NCBI GenBank assembly: GCA_016302435.1
Contig: JAEDNQ010000133.1
Location: 1 to 6,121 of the forward strand
From: Bacteroidaceae bacterium
GTDB taxonomy: Bacteria; Bacteroidota; Bacteroidia; Bacteroidales; Bacteroidaceae
DNA: 6,121 nucleotides
Reading direction: 5' to 3'
Below, piece by piece: positions 5,768 through 6,121 of the stretch. Position numbers and translations under genes: made by a program. Each line of letters starts with the position of its first letter. Position 1 is the stretch's first letter. The notes below the pieces were generated by a model. The model made no database searches. It had not been told where the DNA came from and worked only from the letters and a program-made list of their open reading frames with translations.

Positions 5768-6121
5768 ATGCGTACATTAAACATAACCCTCACCATCAGC
5801 CTCCTGCTCATCGTCGGCGGGTTCATCACTCCTCCCATCGGTCAGATAGACGGCAGCGTGCTGACAGCAGTGGGCATGCTGGTTCTCTTCGCCACGGTGG
5901 AGAAGATACCCGAGGCCATCAGAGCCGAGCTTGCTCGAACTATGCCATGGCGAAAAAACGTCTGTCGAAGACGAACGTTTTTGTCAAGCCAGATGGGCAG
6001 GGCCGAGCTTGCTCGCGCTATGCCATGGCGAAAAAACGTCTGTCGAAGACAAACCTATTCTTCCCATTGGGGGCAAAAGACGGCGAAGAAAGCCCTTTTT
6101 GCCCCCATATATTTATCATTC
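5768..6121 (+). CDS. Small two-span membrane protein, frame open to the window end (partial; C-terminus repeat-derived)
   Basis: The frame from the ATG at 5768 has no stop before the window ends (118 codons). Residues 1-52 look like a genuine protein: hydrophobic segments at about 6-20 and 31-44 are joined by a short turn containing TPPIGQIDGSVLTAVG. This resembles short Bacteroidales membrane proteins of unknown function that I recall only loosely; a holin-like role is conceivable but unsupported. From residue 53 on, the frame is the translation of a tandem nucleotide repeat: RAELARTMPWRKNVCRR and, 26 residues later, RAELARAMPWRKNVCRR. That part is basic and unlike the first part, so the original C-terminus may have been replaced by repeat insertion. 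The true gene end cannot be placed in this window. It is divergent from the superoxide dismutase gene. Confidence 0.5.
   Translation, partial: MRTLNITLTISLLLIVGGFITPPIGQIDGSVLTAVGMLVLFATVEKIPEAIRAELARTMPWRKNVCRRRTFLSSQMGRAELARAMPWRKNVCRRQTYSSHWGQKTAKKALFAPIYLSF
5924..5976 (+). repeat. Direct repeat, copy 1 (53 bp)
   Basis: Matches 6002-6054 at 50 of 53 positions with a period of 78 bp. Each copy is built from short palindromes: CGAGC-TT-GCTCG, GCCATGGC, and GTCT-GTCGA-AGAC. In copy 1, AAAAACGT (5954-5961) can also pair with ACGTTTTT (5975-5982). Such palindrome-rich, closely repeated units are typical of interspersed intergenic repeats. Confidence 0.85.
6002..6054 (+). repeat. Direct repeat, copy 2 (53 bp)
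   Basis: Second copy of the unit at 5924-5976. Differences are CG for AA in the sixth codon region and A for G near the end. The 78-bp period is exactly 26 codons, so the frame entering from 5768 is kept through both copies. Confidence 0.85.
6068..6107. repeat. Hairpin after the direct repeats
   Basis: TGGGGGCAAAA (6068-6078) is perfectly complementary to TTTTGCCCCCA (6097-6107), with an 18-nt loop that itself can form a small GGC/GCC stem. It is not followed by a T-run, so it is a weak terminator candidate; it may be the end of the repeat element that begins at 5924. Confidence 0.6.

Noticed and set aside
1..6121. tRNA or rRNA genes
   Set aside because: No cloverleaf-like or rRNA-like sequence was seen by eye on either strand.

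Overview
The window looks like a chromosomal stretch from a Bacteroidales bacterium, most likely Prevotella/Segatella-like. The reasons are two promoter elements of the Bacteroidetes TTTG / TAnnTTTG type, an outer-membrane barrel with a carboxypeptidase-regulatory-like N-terminus, a membrane-anchored regulator with the C-terminal helix-turn-helix common in this phylum, and an Fe-type superoxide dismutase with the LDYQNRR block seen in Bacteroides enzymes. The genus is inferred from general resemblance, not from a database match.

Layout. (1) 80-1105 +, a predicted lipoprotein-type membrane regulator: periplasmic lipocalin-like domain, one membrane span, coiled coil, cytoplasmic HTH. (2) 1106-1372, a dense regulatory region: an intrinsic terminator, repeated GTTTGCAAAC-like and CAGTTG motifs, then a well-spaced promoter. 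(3) 1373-1885 +, a small secreted protein whose domain resembles the periplasmic domain of the upstream regulator. This gene is bracketed by a near-perfect 21-bp inverted repeat (1271-1291 / 1888-1908). (4) 2094-4802 +, a 902-residue outer-membrane beta-barrel protein of the TonB-receptor-like type, preceded by a strong leader hairpin. (5) 4819-5493 -, an Fe-type superoxide dismutase with an unusual insertion. (6) 5768-6121 +, a small two-span membrane protein whose reading frame runs into a tandem 78-bp-period repeat and leaves the window without a stop.

How the genes may work together. The first three genes read as a possible surface-sensing module. The regulator carries in the periplasm a domain like the one its neighbour encodes as a free secreted protein, and the next gene encodes an outer-membrane barrel. 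Direct repeats sit just upstream of the promoter of the secreted protein, where an activator would bind. Whether the inverted repeat around the secreted-protein gene marks an invertible (phase-variable) segment, a dead mobile element, or an mRNA 5'-3' pairing element cannot be decided from the sequence alone. It is the most unusual structure in the window. The superoxide dismutase and the small membrane protein are divergent from each other and appear functionally separate from the first three genes.
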